From Corynebacterium hylobatis (GTDB lineage: Bacteria; Actinomycetota; Actinomycetes; Mycobacteriales; Mycobacteriaceae), in the NCBI RefSeq assembly GCF_003955685.1, contig NZ_RXHJ01000006.1, positions 124,001 to 188,000 of the forward strand: DNA of 64,000 nt, in the 5' to 3' direction. The translations under genes and the position numbers were made by a program. The first letter of the stretch is position 1, and every line of letters starts with the position of its first letter. This document shows positions 9,078 through 17,541 of the stretch, piece after piece. The notes under the pieces were generated by a model, which searched no databases, had not been told where the DNA came from, and saw only the letters and a list, made by a program, of their open reading frames with translations.

Positions 9078-9875
9078 ATGACACTGACCCAGGAAGACAT
9101 GGAACTGTTCAAGGAACTACGGATGACTGAATTCGGACGCGTAATCCAGGAGATCATCGACGACCCGGCCCGTGACCACGACAGTTTCGAAGGCAAGATC
9201 AAACAGGCCCTGTATGCCCAACGTGATGCCCGGGACAGTCGGCGGATCGAGAAACTCATGAAAGAAGCCGGCCTCAACACCACGGCTGCGGCCCTGGAGC
9301 GTTTTGACACCACCACCGACCGTGGGATCACCGCAGACCGGATCAATCGTCTGGCCTCGTGTGACTGGATCGTCCACGGTCAGGATCTGCTGCTCATCGG
9401 GGCGACCGGCACCGGGAAAAGCTACCTCGCCCAGGCACTCGGGGTTCATGCCTGCCGGTCGCAGTTTCCCACCCGCTATTACCGGCTGGCGGATCTGGCT
9501 GATGACTTCGACGCGTTGGCAGTCAACCCCGCCGCGCGTAAAGAGTTCCTGGCGTCGCTGGTCAAGCCGGCGTTGCTGGTACTAGATGATTTTCTGGCAA
9601 CGACGGTGTCTGACCATGCGTTGTTCCAGGTCTTCAATCTCCTGGTCGCCCGGGAGAATTCCTCGACGGTGCTGGCCAGCCAGCACCAACCAGAGTACTG
9701 GTACTCGGTGTTCACGGATTCTGCTGTGGCGGATGCGGTGTTGAGCAGGCTGTCGAATAATGGTCTGCTGCTACGGCTGCGGGGAGAGGATATGCGCACA
9801 CGTACGGACCTGAACGTGGATCATCCTTATCGCAATACCACGATTCCGAGGCATCTGCGACGCGCAGAACGATAG
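9078..9875 (+). CDS. istB: IstB ATP-binding helper of IS21
   Basis: 265 residues, intact. Walker A is GATGTGKS (about residue 112) and Walker B is LLVLDDF, with the AAA+ sensor-like segment and the usual C-terminal RLRGEDMRTRTD. IstB stimulates IstA and prepares target DNA. AAGGAGG overlaps the end of istA and serves this start, three bases after the istA stop. With istA broken, this copy could act only with an IstA supplied in trans. Confidence 0.93.
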   Translation: MTLTQEDMELFKELRMTEFGRVIQEIIDDPARDHDSFEGKIKQALYAQRDARDSRRIEKLMKEAGLNTTAAALERFDTTTDRGITADRINRLASCDWIVHGQDLLLIGATGTGKSYLAQALGVHACRSQFPTRYYRLADLADDFDALAVNPAARKEFLASLVKPALLVLDDFLATTVSDHALFQVFNLLVARENSSTVLASQHQPEYWYSVFTDSAVADAVLSRLSNNGLLLRLRGEDMRTRTDLNVDHPYRNTTIPRHLRRAER

Positions 9876-9891
9876 GAGGGGGTGAAAACAG

Positions 9892-9920
9892 CGGTACCGG
9901 AGGTTCAGACCTGCGGTACC
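9892..9920 (+). repeat. right terminal repeats of the IS21 element, 22-bp period
   Basis: CGGTACC occurs at 9892-9898 and 9914-9920. The reverse complement of this stretch aligns with the left-end units, including the TCTG core. Confidence 0.55.
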
Positions 9921-10029
9921 GCTTCACCATATCCCCGGTCCCCGAAACAAGCGCAGGTCACTCAGATTTCCTGCCGTCTCAGGACCGTGTAACCAAGTAT
10001 GGAAGGTGGCCCAGAGGATACTGTTCACC

Positions 10030-10080
10030 AGAAGAACCCCGTGGACCAGTTCATTCACATCAGGTTCACGGGGTTCTTCT
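10030..10080. terminator. long hairpin between the IS21 element and the flavoprotein oxidase gene
   Basis: Arms of 14 bases (AGAAGAACCCCGTG, 10030-10043, and its complement at 10067-10080) can extend inward by GACC/GGTT pairing. The T-rich side (CTTCTTT) faces the plus strand, but the hairpin also lies downstream of the minus-strand oxidase gene. Confidence 0.55.
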
Positions 10081-10166
10081 TTCCGGCACAGTGTCTTTAC
10101 GGACGGCAGCTCACAATCAGGAGGATGCCGGATATGGTCACCGAAAGAAGGCTTCGGGGAGCCCTG

Positions 10167-11780
10167 TTAGCTCTGGGGAAAGCCTGCCTCACGCATGCGG
10201 GTGCCCCAGATACCGGATTTACCAGGAGCAATGATCCCATTCGGATCGAGCGTGTCCTTGATGGACTCATTGAAGCGTCGCTGAGCATGATCATTGAAAC
10301 CGAACTGATCGGCAGCGAGGTCCATGAACGACAGATGGGCGCGGTACTCTCCATAACCGAGTTCGCCGGCCTTTGCCACCATCCGCTTCGCTGCCGTGTA
10401 GGCCTTCTCCACCTGCTCCGGGTCCTTGGTGTCGAACGGGATTACATTGATGAAGGTGGTCGAGCGACCGTTGATCGGCAGCATGCCGCCCAGATAATCG
10501 AGCCCGGCTTCCGCACACATCTCCATCATCAGTTTCTGAGCGGCTTCTGCATGCTGCGTTGTGAGGGGGATGACCGGGGAGAAGTCGACGTGTCCGCCCT
10601 CTTCACCTCCCGCCCAGCTGGCCATGCGGTACAGGTCGTTGTTGGGCACACCGATCATCACCTGCTCGTGGGGGTTGGGCAGCGTCTCCCATTCGTCCGC
10701 ACCATATTTCTCACCCCAGATCTCAACCCCCGGGATCTGCAGGAAACGTGCCTTGATCTTGGCGAAATTGTGGTCAACCACTGTTTCATCACCGTACAAC
10801 GCAAAACGCATCATCCACCGGCCCAGACCCAGTTCATTCGCTATCTTGTCGATGACATCCTCGGGCACGGGCCCGGGGCCGTCGTACCACTGAGCACGGT
10901 CAGTAAGCATCGAGGCCATGATGAGAGTATTAGACAGCTGCGGACGCATGTTGATTGTTCCGGCGAGCATCAGTTCCCGCAAGGCATCAACCAGTGCCGG
11001 CATCTGAGCATCATCCCAGGAGCGCAGCCACAGCGGCATGTACACCTCGGGCTTGGGCATCAGCCAGTAACCCATTTTCGTGACGATGCCGTAGTTGGAC
11101 TGCATGAACATCTCGGTGGAGGTCGGTCCGAGACCACGCTTGTACAGTGGCCAGGTGGGGTTGTTGTCCATCGCTCCCGACCCAGTCCGCATGAGGTCGC
11201 CGTTGGGGAGAACAACCTCGAATCCACAGTGGGATGCCTGATCGATCGAGTACGGCATGTAGGTCAGACCATGGTCAAGGGTGTTAGAGACAACTCCTCC
11301 CCAGCCGACGTCAACGATGGAGGCGACGAGATCATGACCTCCCTCCTTGATGGCGTCGTGCAGGTCGTACCAGCTCACGCCCGGTTCAAGGAGCGCGTAA
11401 CCGAGCTCCTCATTGATTTCGAGCACACGGTTCATCTCCTTGAAAGAAACCATCACGGAACCTCGTACCTGGGGCGCAGCACCCCCGTACCCGTTGTTCT
11501 TTCCCCTGCCGATGGGCCACAGCGGAATGCGATGCTCGTTGGCGATTCGAACAATTGCCTGGACGTCCTCGGTGGAGGCGGGACTAACGACTGCGGACGG
11601 GACATTCATGGCGGCACCCGGAACCTGGTACGGGTCCTGGAAGTCCTGCAGAGCCTTGGGATCGTCGGTGACCTTCTCCTGACCGATGGCGGTTGCGAAC
11701 GCAGTCAGTGCGCGCTCCAGCTCGGCCTCAGTGACTCCGGGTGGCACGGGACGGGCTGAAGTTACAGGGACGGTAGTCAT
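10167..11780 (-). CDS. FAD-linked phenol oxidase, vanillyl-alcohol/eugenol oxidase type
   Basis: 537 residues, close in length and layout to bacterial eugenol/vanillyl-alcohol oxidases. The FAD-binding PP-loop is PIGRGKNNGYGG (about residue 93). The segment IVDVGWGGVVSNTLDHGLTY holds the Asp that shapes the active site. EEGGHVDFSP has the His that carries covalent FAD in VAO, where 4-cresol dehydrogenase uses Tyr. GYGEYRAH holds the phenolate-binding Tyr/Arg, and the end is LDPNGIIAPGKSGIW. It should oxidise a para-substituted phenol through a quinone methide. Start after GAAGGAG. It is divergent from an SDR gene, which could take the alcohol or ketone onward. Confidence 0.9.
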   Translation of the reverse strand: MTTVPVTSARPVPPGVTEAELERALTAFATAIGQEKVTDDPKALQDFQDPYQVPGAAMNVPSAVVSPASTEDVQAIVRIANEHRIPLWPIGRGKNNGYGGAAPQVRGSVMVSFKEMNRVLEINEELGYALLEPGVSWYDLHDAIKEGGHDLVASIVDVGWGGVVSNTLDHGLTYMPYSIDQASHCGFEVVLPNGDLMRTGSGAMDNNPTWPLYKRGLGPTSTEMFMQSNYGIVTKMGYWLMPKPEVYMPLWLRSWDDAQMPALVDALRELMLAGTINMRPQLSNTLIMASMLTDRAQWYDGPGPVPEDVIDKIANELGLGRWMMRFALYGDETVVDHNFAKIKARFLQIPGVEIWGEKYGADEWETLPNPHEQVMIGVPNNDLYRMASWAGGEEGGHVDFSPVIPLTTQHAEAAQKLMMEMCAEAGLDYLGGMLPINGRSTTFINVIPFDTKDPEQVEKAYTAAKRMVAKAGELGYGEYRAHLSFMDLAADQFGFNDHAQRRFNESIKDTLDPNGIIAPGKSGIWGTRMREAGFPQS

Positions 11781-11804
11781 TACTCATCATCTCCTTCGAA
11801 GTTC

Positions 11805-11820
11805 AGTGACTGGCGTCACG
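11805..11820. promoter_or_regulatory. GlxR/CRP-like site between oxidase and SDR genes
   Basis: GTGA-CTGGCG-TCAC fits the TGTGA-N6-TCACA consensus except for the outermost base of each arm. It lies 25 bases upstream of the oxidase start. Confidence 0.4.
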
Positions 11821-11994
11821 ACTTCCTTTTATCGTGCCGTGCACCATAGGGGGATAGGAGGCCTCGCCCTGGTTGGTGCAGCCAGCGCATAGAAGTGTGC
11901 GCGGACTGCACCATCCTTCCGGAGCCCAGGGGATTGGGGTGCCACCGTGGTTGCATGAAATCACCGGCACAATCGAATGAAATGGAGAAACACC

Positions 11995-12771
11995 ATGAGC
12001 GTTGGTCGTTTGGAAGGAAAAGTAGTGCTGCTGACGGGGATCGGCGGTGGAATGGGCCGCGTGACCGCGCAGCTGTTCGCCCAGGAAGGGGCCACGGTGG
12101 TGGGATGTGATCTCAACCCCGACAGTGCCGCGGAGACGGTTCGGCTTGTGGAGTCTGAGGGGGGTTTGATCGAATCCAGTGCTCCTGTGGATCTGAGCCG
12201 ACAAGAAGATATTGAGAAGTGGGTAGCCGAGGCCGCTGAACGCCATGGGCGGATCGATGTACTCTACAACAATGCCAGCCTTCCCCGGTTCGCCCCGTTT
12301 GCCCAGACCAGTGAAGAAGATTATCTGTTCACCATCCAGAATGAGCTGCACCTGGTCTGGCACGCCTGCCAGACTGCGTGGCCACATCTGGCTGCAGTGG
12401 GAGGCACCATCGTCAACATCGGTTCCGGAGCCGGCATCCAGGGTGTCCGCTCCCTGCCTCAGGCCGCGCATGCCGCAGCGAAAGGTGCAGTGATCGGTCT
12501 TACCCGACAGCTGGCGGCGGAAGGAATGGCCGAGGGTATCCGGGTCAACTGCGTGAGCCCCGGTGTCATGGCGACTCCACCCGTCCTGGCCATGTTCGAG
12601 CAGTTCGGGGAGCAGGCGCCCGTAGCACCCGTCATCGAGCGCACGATTGACGGAAAGCCCGGCGACCCCCGCGCTGTAGCTTATGCCGGACTCTATCTGG
12701 CTTCTGACGAAGCGCAGTGGGTTACCGGAACCAACCTGGTTGTGGACGGAGGCGCCAGCGCGATCATGTAG
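11995..12771 (+). CDS. short-chain dehydrogenase/reductase with His in place of the catalytic Tyr
   Basis: 258 residues counted from the ATG at 11995, which has GGAG upstream; the ATG at 11977 is less likely. The nucleotide motif is TGIGGGMG and the structural motif is NNAS. The Ser region is NIGSGAG. The usual Tyr-x3-Lys reads His-Ala-Ala-Ala-Lys (LPQAAHAAAKGAV), so the general acid is replaced. The C-terminus VTGTNLVVDGGASAIM is typical. It is transcribed away from the phenol oxidase and likely works on its product, if it is active. Confidence 0.85.
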   Translation: MSVGRLEGKVVLLTGIGGGMGRVTAQLFAQEGATVVGCDLNPDSAAETVRLVESEGGLIESSAPVDLSRQEDIEKWVAEAAERHGRIDVLYNNASLPRFAPFAQTSEEDYLFTIQNELHLVWHACQTAWPHLAAVGGTIVNIGSGAGIQGVRSLPQAAHAAAKGAVIGLTRQLAAEGMAEGIRVNCVSPGVMATPPVLAMFEQFGEQAPVAPVIERTIDGKPGDPRAVAYAGLYLASDEAQWVTGTNLVVDGGASAIM

Positions 12772-12792
12772 GCCGACGCCACCCGGGCAAGC

Positions 12793-12830
12793 AGTTGCGG
12801 CCACAACCGATCATGGTTGTGGCCGCAACT
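12793..12830. terminator. bidirectional terminator between convergent genes
   Basis: A perfect 16-base stem (12793-12808 with 12815-12830) closes a six-base loop GATCAT. It separates the SDR gene from the end of the acetoacetyl-CoA synthetase gene. Confidence 0.75.
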
Positions 12831-12874
12831 CCGTATTCCTGAGTCCGGCAGACTCCTGCCCGGCTTCTTCCAAC

Positions 12875-14857
12875 TCAGACCAGATTGAGCGCCGTACTCC
12901 GCTGTTGTGCGATAGATGCGTACTCTTCCAACAGCCCCGGGTCGTCGACTGCCCCCAAATCAGCCACTTCCCCCAGGGAAGCACCCTGGATAAGTCGCTT
13001 GACGGGCACTTCCAGTTTCTTACCCGTCCGCGTGTGGGGGATGCCGCGCACAGGGATGATCTCGTCCGGCAGATAGCGGGGTGAGAGTTGGAGGCGGATA
13101 GCCGAGATGATCGCGTGGCGGGCATCCTCCTCCTCAATGCCGGGCGCCACCTGAACGAAAAGTGGCATGTAATAACCCTCAGCGCCGATCTCGGCCCCCA
13201 CGACCATTGCTTCCGTGATTTCCGGGAGAGCCTCAACCACCGTGTAGATATCGGCTGAGCCCAGACGTAGGCCGTTACGGTTCAGAGTCGAATCCGAGCG
13301 TCCGTGGATGAGAATGCCCGATGCGCTGAACTCGATAATGTCTCCGTGCCGCCACATTCCGGGAAAGGTTGAAAAATAGCTGTCGTGGTACCTTTCCCCG
13401 TTCTCATCTCCCCAGAAATAGAGGGGCATGGAGGGAATGGGATAGGTAACCACGAGTTCTCCCTTGCCCTGGGTGGGGTCCCCGTCCATGTCCCAGGACT
13501 CCACGCGGACTCCTAGCGCCGGTGCCTGGATAAAACCAGAGTGGACCGGGAGAGTAGATGAACCGCCCACGAAGATCGAAACGATGTCAGTCCCTCCACT
13601 CATCGAGGCGAGCCAGACGTCACCCACATGGGAGTACACCCATCGGAACCCATCCACGGATAGTGGGGAACCTGTGACCTGCAGACACTGTAGTTGCGAC
13701 AGGTCATGGGTGGTCGCCGGATCCAGTTCCGTCTTGGCGCAGGCGTGGATGAAACCGGCGCTGACGCCCAAAGCTGCAGTGTGGGTGGCCGCTGCCACCT
13801 CCCAGACCCGATCCACCGACGGGAAAGTGGGGTTGCCGTCGACCAGGACGGCAGTGGCTCCCACACCGAGGGCACCAACCAGTGCGTTCCAGAGAACCCA
13901 GCTGGTGGAAGCCACATTCAGGTAGCGGTCTCCTGGCTGTAATTCAGTATGGAAAGTGAGCATTTTGAGCAGCTCGAGAAGCGCACCCCCGTGGCCGTGC
14001 ACAATTCCCTTAGGTTTGCCCGTGGTCCCCGAGGAAAAGAGCACCCACAACGGGTGGCTGAAATCCACCTCAGCGTAAATAAGCTCCACGGCGTCGGTTG
14101 GTAACTGCTCCCATTTCAGGGAAGAAACAAATGGGTCGGGAACCGGCACGTCCGTATGTTCACTGACCCAGATGACATGCTCAAGATCGGGAAGCCCGGC
14201 GAATATCTCGGCAAGCGCCGCCCGGCAGTCCCGGTTCTTGCCGTTGAGGACATAACCCGGAGCAGCAATGATAACTTTCGGCTTGAGCTGGGAGAAGCGG
14301 GAGATCACCGCTCCGGGTCCGAACTCCGGGGCACAGATCGACCAGACGGCTCCGATAGAAGAGGTGGCCAGCAGTCCCACCACAGACTCAGTGATATTAG
14401 GCAGAACTGCCACCACCCGGTCGCCAGCCTGGACGCCCACCGACCGCAGGTGCTGGGCCAGTGCTGCCACTTCTTGGCGCAGCCCCTCCCAGCTGGTCTC
14501 CCTGGTCTGCCCATCTTCCGAAACTGCCACCAGAGCGGTGCCACTCCGCCCGTCCAGAAGGTGTCGGGCGAAGTTGACGGTACGCCCCGGAAACCACCGG
14601 GTGTGCGGCATGGACTCGTCAGTGCGGACGGGGCCGGTCGGCCCGCCAAGCCGAACACCGGAGAACTCGGCGAAGAGTTCCCAGAAGCGTTCCGGTGCAT
14701 CAACTGACCACTGCCACAGGTCGTCGTAGGTCTCGCCGATGGTGATGTCATGGCCCTGCAGATAGGTCACGAACTGCGTCACTGCCGAAGAATCAATCGT
14801 GCCCTGATCGGGGGTCCAGATAACCTCACCGAACGCGGCCTCTTTGTCGATGATCAT
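12875..14857 (-). CDS. aacS: acetoacetyl-CoA synthetase
   Basis: 660 residues, the normal length for acetoacetate-CoA ligase. The AMP-binding motif FSSGTTGKPKG is at residues 274-284. The adenylation motif is GDIIEF...HGRSDSTLNRNGLRLG, and the catalytic Lys lies in RTGKKLEVPVKRL near the C-terminus. ATP, acetoacetate and CoA give acetoacetyl-CoA, which a thiolase can split to two acetyl-CoA. It is the last gene of a five-gene minus-strand run and overlaps the cupin gene by ATGA. Its presence suggests that the ring-cleavage route releases acetoacetate. Confidence 0.9.
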   Translation of the reverse strand: MIIDKEAAFGEVIWTPDQGTIDSSAVTQFVTYLQGHDITIGETYDDLWQWSVDAPERFWELFAEFSGVRLGGPTGPVRTDESMPHTRWFPGRTVNFARHLLDGRSGTALVAVSEDGQTRETSWEGLRQEVAALAQHLRSVGVQAGDRVVAVLPNITESVVGLLATSSIGAVWSICAPEFGPGAVISRFSQLKPKVIIAAPGYVLNGKNRDCRAALAEIFAGLPDLEHVIWVSEHTDVPVPDPFVSSLKWEQLPTDAVELIYAEVDFSHPLWVLFSSGTTGKPKGIVHGHGGALLELLKMLTFHTELQPGDRYLNVASTSWVLWNALVGALGVGATAVLVDGNPTFPSVDRVWEVAAATHTAALGVSAGFIHACAKTELDPATTHDLSQLQCLQVTGSPLSVDGFRWVYSHVGDVWLASMSGGTDIVSIFVGGSSTLPVHSGFIQAPALGVRVESWDMDGDPTQGKGELVVTYPIPSMPLYFWGDENGERYHDSYFSTFPGMWRHGDIIEFSASGILIHGRSDSTLNRNGLRLGSADIYTVVEALPEITEAMVVGAEIGAEGYYMPLFVQVAPGIEEEDARHAIISAIRLQLSPRYLPDEIIPVRGIPHTRTGKKLEVPVKRLIQGASLGEVADLGAVDDPGLLEEYASIAQQRSTALNLV

Positions 14858-15462
14858 GACACTCCTGTCTTCACCCCGGCAGAACGCCGCAATTCAGCAA
14901 TCTCCGCTGCTGACTGCGGCGGGGTGCCGATCAGGACGAACAGCACCCGAGCGGTCTTGTCTGTCCGGTTGGACCACGCATGGCTGGTGGCGCGCTGGAT
15001 TGCCACGTCCCCCGCACGAAGAGTCGCTTCCCCTTCATCCACCAGGAGAGTGATCTCTCCGTCGAGTACCACGGCATAATCCAGAGAATCTGTGCGGTGG
15101 AACCAGAAGTGCTTGCCCGCGCTGTGCTGGTTGCCGGCCTCTGCCTCATCATGCCCGTCCAGTTCGTTGAAGATCACTGAATCAGCTTCATCGGGATACA
15201 CGGAGTCCGGGGGAAAATCGGCGATCCGGAAAATTGTCTCGCCCGGACCAGGGAAGGACGGGATCTCCGTAGCAGCGGTGGCAGGGTCGTTATCCCTCAC
15301 GTGGTCGATAGGTACGTCCTCTGTCCACCAGGGCACGGTCGCACCGAAACCGGGGATGGAAGGGGATTCAAAACTGTTGGGGGCAGGGCCATCAGAAAGG
15401 ATGATGGCCTCACCGGAGTCATTGTGCCCGGTCACCACCCGGCGTACAGGTCGTCGAGTCAT
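14854..15462 (-). CDS. cupin-domain protein
   Basis: 202 residues. The C-terminal half is a cupin with FHRTDSLDYAVVLDGEITLLVDEG and GDVAIQRATSHAWSNR; several metal-ligand positions of motif 1 are not His, so metal binding is unsure. The N-terminal part resembles the VVTGH...GVAIILSDG start seen in cupins of aromatic-degradation clusters. Its stop overlaps the start of the synthetase gene, and only two bases separate it from the FAH-family gene upstream. Role unknown. Confidence 0.75.
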   Translation of the reverse strand: MTRRPVRRVVTGHNDSGEAIILSDGPAPNSFESPSIPGFGATVPWWTEDVPIDHVRDNDPATAATEIPSFPGPGETIFRIADFPPDSVYPDEADSVIFNELDGHDEAEAGNQHSAGKHFWFHRTDSLDYAVVLDGEITLLVDEGEATLRAGDVAIQRATSHAWSNRTDKTARVLFVLIGTPPQSAAEIAELRRSAGVKTGVS

Positions 15463-15464
15463 GG

Positions 15465-16481
15465 TCAGTTCTCCTCGTCATCAAAGGGGTAGGGGCGCGG
15501 GGTTGGCCACCACGGGGGTGTCTCTTTCTGGTTGGCCACCGGATTCCGCAGCGTGCCGACTCCTTCCAGCTCAAGCTCGACTACATCACCCGGCTGCAGG
15601 AAGCGGTTGATCTCCACACCGGCACCGAATCCCATCGTTCCGGAGCCGATGAGATCCCCTGGCTGGAGTCCGTCGAAGATGGAGACGTAGGCCACCAACT
15701 CGGCGGGGGTGTAGACGAAATTCTCGACCCGGGTGTCGGACCAGACCTCACCGTTGACCCGAACCTGGCCCTTGAGCCCTTCAATAGAGTCAATCTCGTC
15801 CATGGTGGTGATCCACGGTCCGATGCCGTAGGCAAAGTCCTTACTGTGCTGGGCCCCCATACCGATGGGGCCCTCGAGTGCCTGGACATCCCGCAGGCTC
15901 CAGTCGTTGAAGATGGTGATGCCGAAGATATGGTCCATCGCTTCGTCCGGCGTCAGGTTCCTTCCCGGCTTGCCCACGATGTAGCCGATCTCCAGCTCGT
16001 AATCGAGTTTCTCGGAGATGTCGGGGTAGGGAATGGTCTGGTCGGTGCCGTACACCGTTGCCGTCGATCCCTTGAAAAAACCGGGCCGTTCATAGACGGC
16101 TCGGACAGGCTTGGAATGCACCACGTTCTTGAAGTAGTTCTCGATGTGGGTACCGAACGTGAGTCCGTCGCGAATCACCGGCGGGTCAACTGCCGCCCGC
16201 CACTCGACCTCAGCTAGGGGAAGCGAGGCGTCGTCAGCTGCATCGAGAGCTTCACGGGCCAGTTCGAGGAACGCTTCGCCAGCGGCAATTCCCCGGGACA
16301 GACTGCCCGGGAACACGTTCTGCGCGACCTCGCGCGCCCGCTCCGCGGTGGCGCCCCTGCGCTGCAGGGTCAGAGCATAGGCCCGGGCGAGATCAATGAC
16401 CCTGCCTGCCTCGGGTTCGACCGCCACCACTCTGATCTGTTCACCATCAGGTGTCTGTACTGCAATTCGTCCCAGTTTCAT
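15465..16481 (-). CDS. fumarylacetoacetate hydrolase family protein
   Basis: 338 residues from the ATG at 16481, chosen because AGGAG lies seven bases before it; a longer frame to 16526 lacks such a site. The metal-binding Glu-x-Glu is in LDYELEIGYIVG, followed by DVQALEGPIGMGAQHSKDFAYGIGPWI and LIGSGTMGFGAG. Family members hydrolyse or isomerise 2,4-dioxo/acylpyruvate ring-cleavage products with Mg2+ or Mn2+. It directly follows the extradiol dioxygenase gene, so action on the meta-cleavage product or a derivative is likely. Confidence 0.85.
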   Translation of the reverse strand: MKLGRIAVQTPDGEQIRVVAVEPEAGRVIDLARAYALTLQRRGATAERAREVAQNVFPGSLSRGIAAGEAFLELAREALDAADDASLPLAEVEWRAAVDPPVIRDGLTFGTHIENYFKNVVHSKPVRAVYERPGFFKGSTATVYGTDQTIPYPDISEKLDYELEIGYIVGKPGRNLTPDEAMDHIFGITIFNDWSLRDVQALEGPIGMGAQHSKDFAYGIGPWITTMDEIDSIEGLKGQVRVNGEVWSDTRVENFVYTPAELVAYVSIFDGLQPGDLIGSGTMGFGAGVEINRFLQPGDVVELELEGVGTLRNPVANQKETPPWWPTPRPYPFDDEEN

Positions 16482-16523
16482 GTACGTACTCCTAGAAAAT
16501 TGTCTGTTTGATGTTTGCCAATT

Positions 16524-16553
16524 CATGGCGGGGTGTGATCACACCCCGCCATG
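16524..16553. terminator. perfect 30-base palindrome between dioxygenase and FAH-family genes
   Basis: The palindrome is CATGGCGGGGTGTGA joined to its exact complement, centred on GATC. It sits in the 91-base gap inside an otherwise tight operon. It may be an attenuator, an mRNA-stabilising hairpin or an operator; it lacks a T-tail. Confidence 0.55.
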
Positions 16554-16572
16554 CCCAGGAAATCCCTGAGTC

Positions 16573-17511
16573 TTAAACCGGAGGGGCCACGTAGAGGCCC
16601 TTGTCCGGATCATTGAACATCTCCCGCGTAATGAAGTCGTCCATGTCGTTGGCCGTTCCCCACTGGTCGGAGGTCTCGGATTCCTTGACGTTGAAGACGG
16701 AGGGGTGCCAGGTGTCCTCCTCCACCGTCTCCAGCTCAGTGGTGTACTCCATCGTGTTTCCGTTGGGGTCGAGGAAATAGGTGAAGGTGTTGTCACCGGC
16801 CCGGTGGCGGCCCGGACCCCACAGCTTCTGCCAACCGGACCGCATCATGCGGCCACTGCCGCGCATGTACTCATCCAGTCCACGCAGCTCAAAGGATGCG
16901 TGCTGCAGCGATGCGTGGGGGCCACGGGCAATGGCCATGCTGTGGTGCTGCGCGTTGCAGCGCATAAAGTAGAAGAGATCACCGGTCCGGGGATGGTTCA
17001 GCGTGTCAGACAGTCGGAATCCGAGGTGCTTCTCGTACCAGGCCCGCATCTTCTCGGGCTCAGGCGAGTTGAGGACCACGTGAGACAGGCGGACCGGGAT
17101 ATCCTCCCGTTCCTCGATCTTGCGGTGCTGCCGTACCTCGACATCCGAGGAGACCTCGATGGTGCGTCCCTCCAGATCGAAGAAGCGGAAGCCGTATCCG
17201 CCACCGGCAGTCTGGACGTCGGTGGGCTCGTTGATCAGATGGACACCCGAGGCCGCAAGATCCTGGGCGAGCTTCTCGACGGACTGCCGGTCGGCAGCAC
17301 CGAAAGAAACCAAGTCGAGACGCTTGTCATCTGCCCTGCGCACGCGCACCACGTACTGCTCGGGGGAACCTTCAGCGGCGAAATAGGTGAGATCGGAGCC
17401 GTCGGTGGTGGCCGTCAGACCCCAGTGCTTACCGTAGAACTCCACCTGCTTGTGATAGTCCGGAACCGCGAGATCGAAGTGGCGTAGATGAGTGATCGGA
17501 CTGAAGGACAT
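16573..17511 (-). CDS. extradiol ring-cleavage dioxygenase, VOC type I
   Basis: 312 residues forming two VOC modules (about 8-120 and 140-260). The Fe(II) ligands fit His in RLSHVVLNSP, His in SLQHASFELR and Glu in GNTMEYTTELE. The segment GPGRHRAGDNTFTYFLDPNG is typical of homoprotocatechuate and catechol 2,3-dioxygenases. It should open a catecholic ring next to its hydroxyls with O2. The flavin hydroxylase gene lies 30 bases upstream, the hydrolase gene downstream. The exact substrate is not known. Confidence 0.88.
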   Translation of the reverse strand: MSFSPITHLRHFDLAVPDYHKQVEFYGKHWGLTATTDGSDLTYFAAEGSPEQYVVRVRRADDKRLDLVSFGAADRQSVEKLAQDLAASGVHLINEPTDVQTAGGGYGFRFFDLEGRTIEVSSDVEVRQHRKIEEREDIPVRLSHVVLNSPEPEKMRAWYEKHLGFRLSDTLNHPRTGDLFYFMRCNAQHHSMAIARGPHASLQHASFELRGLDEYMRGSGRMMRSGWQKLWGPGRHRAGDNTFTYFLDPNGNTMEYTTELETVEEDTWHPSVFNVKESETSDQWGTANDMDDFITREMFNDPDKGLYVAPPV

Positions 17512-17541
17512 GATGTTCTCCTTGAATATGAAGTGAGTGGG

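Larger units (their letters stand above)
7319..9920 (+). mobile_element. IS21-family insertion sequence
   Basis: The element holds istA and istB in the usual order. At the left end, GGTAC repeats start at 7321, 7343 and 7365, a 22-base period, with TGTTCTG shared inside the first two units. At the right end, CGGTACC occurs at 9892 and 9914, again 22 bases apart and in inverted context. Multiple terminal repeats are a hallmark of IS21 ends. Exact outer borders and target duplication could not be fixed. The bounds given are those of the visible repeats. Confidence 0.75.

Noticed and set aside
9999..11759. Long open frame on the plus strand opposite the phenol oxidase
   Set aside because: The minus-strand frame has a complete VAO family fold and a ribosome site; the plus-strand frame has no domain.
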